A DNA stretch of 7,379 nt from Deltaproteobacteria bacterium (GTDB lineage Bacteria; Desulfobacterota; Desulfarculia; Adiutricales; Adiutricaceae). Positions 6,262 through 7,379 of the stretch are shown here, piece by piece (the first letter of the stretch is position 1; the number at the start of each line of letters is the position of its first letter). The position numbers and the translations under genes were made by a program. The notes beneath the pieces are model-generated. The model was not told where the DNA came from. It was given only the letters and a program-made list of their open reading frames with translations, and made no database searches. Location: contig JAITJP010000377.1 in NCBI GenBank assembly GCA_031278835.1, positions 1 through 7,379 of the forward strand, given 5' to 3'.

Positions 6262-6852
6262 CTAAGATTTCACCCACTTAACCATAAAGGTCTTGGGGGA
6301 GGATAATAGCCAATCATGAGCCTTTAGGAATTTTATAGGACAGGAATTTAGTTTATGGGGAATTTTGTGGGGGTTTTTTTTTAATTTCGAGGGCGCGAAT
6401 TGGTAATCAATTGAAGAAATAAATTTTGTGGCCGGGTTTTGGTGCTTTAGTTTAAATTCAATTAATTCAATCAATCGCGGACCAGTTCTAGGTAAAGGCC
6501 AATTTGGGGTTTTTCGCGAAAAGGCCTCAAGGTCATGGAAACGGTTAAAATTTTGAGGAGACTTGATTTGGAGACAATTTTCCAAAGCCTGGCCATAGAG
6601 GGGCGGGCTAAAACTCTGGTCAAAATAATTTTCCAAAATCCAAGCCAGATAAGGCGAATTGGATTGAGATAATTCCATAATCTCGTCTCCCATAATGAAG
6701 CCAAGGAAGTTATTGGTTTCATTGGCCAATAAGCCGGTGGGGTTTTTAGGAAATCTTTTCGATTTACCCTTAAAAAAGCCCTTAGGAAAGGAGCCGGAAG
6801 TGGCGGCCCTGGGCTTATTTCTCGGAGAATTTTTTGAATTGCTTTGAAACAA
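6262..6852 (-). CDS. hypothetical protein with basic disordered N-terminus, first gene of the two-gene unit
   Basis: I do not recognise this 196-residue protein. Residues 1-40 are rich in K, R, S, N, P, G and F without acidic residues, as in disordered nucleic-acid- or polyanion-binding tails. The middle (about 42-130) looks folded, with segments such as SPYLAWILENYFDQ and RLIELIEFKLKHQ that suggest helices. The C-terminus is again basic (KLKKNPHKIPHKLNS). No signal peptide, membrane helix or catalytic motif is visible. The start is a TTG supported by AAGGAG 7 nt upstream, and a good promoter lies about 110 bp upstream. The gene precedes the 1139-residue gene by 76 bp. Its strongly basic ends and the acidic repeats of the neighbour would suit binding to each other, which is inference. 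Unusual composition and the rare start codon leave some doubt that it is translated. Confidence 0.62.
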   Translation of the reverse strand: MFQSNSKNSPRNKPRAATSGSFPKGFFKGKSKRFPKNPTGLLANETNNFLGFIMGDEIMELSQSNSPYLAWILENYFDQSFSPPLYGQALENCLQIKSPQNFNRFHDLEAFSRKTPNWPLPRTGPRLIELIEFKLKHQNPATKFISSIDYQFAPSKLKKNPHKIPHKLNSCPIKFLKAHDWLLSSPKTFMVKWVKS

Positions 6853-6859
6853 AATAACG

Positions 6860-6865
6860 CTCCTT
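6860..6865 (-). promoter_or_regulatory. ribosome binding site before the TTG start at 6852
   Basis: AAGGAG on the minus strand is separated by 7 nt from TTG at 6852. It is the main argument for translation of the 196-residue protein from a rare start codon. The same bases can be read as Lys-Glu in a short overlapping frame, so chance is possible. Confidence 0.6.
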
Positions 6866-6962
6866 AGGGAAAACCCAAAAACTAAAACCCGTGGGATTTA
6901 AGGAATTTTCCCAAAAGCGAAAAATATCCAAATCCTGGCTGGGTTCAATTCTGATTAAAGAC

Positions 6963-6991
6963 ATTGTACTTTACTTTTAAAAAAATCTCAA
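6963..6991 (-). promoter_or_regulatory. candidate sigma-70 promoter of the two-gene unit
   Basis: On the minus strand TTGAGA (6986-6991) and TACAAT (6963-6968) are separated by exactly 17 bp of A/T-rich DNA, each hexamer matching consensus at five of six positions. Predicted initiation near 6956 gives a leader of about 100 nt before the TTG start. This is the best promoter match I found in the window. Confidence 0.6.
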
Positions 6992-7092
6992 TATCTCTAT
7001 TAAGGGAGTTACAGGCGCGTTTTTTGCTTTTTTTGAGTAATGGCTGGGCAAATTTAAGCGTGATTTCAAGGACTTACCAGGTCCAAGCCCTG

Positions 7093-7110
7093 GCCCAAGC
7101 TGCTTAGGGC
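7093..7110. repeat. imperfect hairpin GCCCAAG-CTG-CTTAGGGC
   Basis: Seven base pairs form with one bulged A, followed on the plus strand by TAATTTTTG. It resembles a weak rightward terminator, but no rightward gene precedes it. On the minus strand it lies about 100 bp upstream of the operon promoter. Confidence 0.45.
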
Positions 7111-7154
7111 TAATTTTTGAAGGGCCAAAGAAGGCCTAAGTATCTATAAACTAT

Positions 7155-7184
7155 TGAGAGGTTTTGAGAGATTTTAAGAGATTT
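7155..7184. repeat. three tandem 10-bp repeats (TGAGAGATTT)
   Basis: Copies read TGAGAGGTTT, TGAGAGATTT and TAAGAGATTT, with a degenerate fourth beginning TGAG. They lie about 165 bp upstream of the operon's -35 element, at the edge of the most AT-rich DNA. The helical-turn period would suit a regulator binding site, but this is unproven. Confidence 0.75.
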
Positions 7185-7379
7185 TGAGCACGTTTTAATG
7201 CCTTGTTAATAAATTTTTATATGACTTTGAATTTTTTAATTTAATATTAATTGCCTTAAGAATGGTTAAAATAATATTTAAAATAGATCTGTAAATAGTA
7301 ATTTAGATATTTTAGCATCTATAAAATTAAACCAAGGGCATTATATTTCTGACCATTATTCTGTATTATTGGCTCTAGC

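Larger units (their letters stand above)
6992..7379. other. AT-rich intergenic region upstream of the two-gene unit
   Basis: I find no supportable gene. Features are a hairpin around 7093-7110, three 10-bp tandem repeats at 7155-7184, and nearly pure A/T sequence from about 7190 to 7320 including the palindrome TTAATATTAA. The window ends before any neighbour on this side can be seen. Confidence 0.65.

Noticed and set aside
6471..6722. 83-codon minus-strand frame inside the 196-residue gene
   Set aside because: It is contained in the longer frame, which has the better ribosome site. It shows no recognisable motif.
2378..7010. Attachment-site duplication of the tRNA-Thr 3' end
   Set aside because: The best second copy I found is only AAGGGAGT near 7002, too short to be meaningful, and no integrase gene is present.
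7319..7378. Open minus-strand frame of 19 codons running off the right edge, ending in TAG
   Set aside because: It could be the tail of a gene outside the window, but 19 codons in A/T-rich DNA are expected by chance and the peptide is not recognisable.

Overview
The window looks like a piece of a bacterial chromosome. Every gene I can support reads leftward (minus strand). The organism is probably a proteobacterium in the broad deltaproteobacterial/Desulfobacterota sense. That guess rests on the PrpR_N-PAS-AAA+ sigma-54 activator, Shine-Dalgarno-led genes, ordinary sigma-70-like promoters, and a gene-dense GGCC-rich left part beside an AT-richer right part. Nothing in the sequence fixes the genus.

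Left part (1-2160): one complete gene for a sigma-54-dependent transcriptional activator with a PrpR_N sensor domain, a PAS-like segment, a full AAA+ core and a Fis-type helix-turn-helix. It has its own candidate promoter. Its target genes are not visible.

Middle (2160-2760): a tRNA-Thr(CGT) gene with encoded CCA. A candidate TTGACA promoter embedded in inverted repeats lies upstream of it. About 190 nt beyond its 3' end is a good intrinsic terminator, and the trailer between carries three 11-bp tandem repeats. The 2550-2720 stretch holds four separate hairpins; the rightmost is a strong terminator for the large gene to the right.

Right part (2680-6991): an apparent two-gene operon. A candidate sigma-70 promoter at about 6963-6991 precedes a 196-residue basic-tailed protein (TTG start, strong Shine-Dalgarno). 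After a 76-bp gap with a hairpin comes a 1139-residue protein with strong Shine-Dalgarno and terminator signals. I recognise neither protein by name. The large one is modular: a helical N-terminal region, about twenty 11-residue repeats rich in S/Q/E/A, a mixed spacer, a very acidic tract containing a perfect 48-bp duplication, a coiled coil of roughly 190 residues, and a folded C-terminal domain ending in a GDHLP motif. It has no visible signal peptide, membrane segment or NTPase motif. This pair is the best candidate for an undescribed system, and its function is unknown.

Far right (6992-7379): AT-rich DNA without a supportable gene. It carries a hairpin and three 10-bp tandem repeats upstream of the operon promoter.
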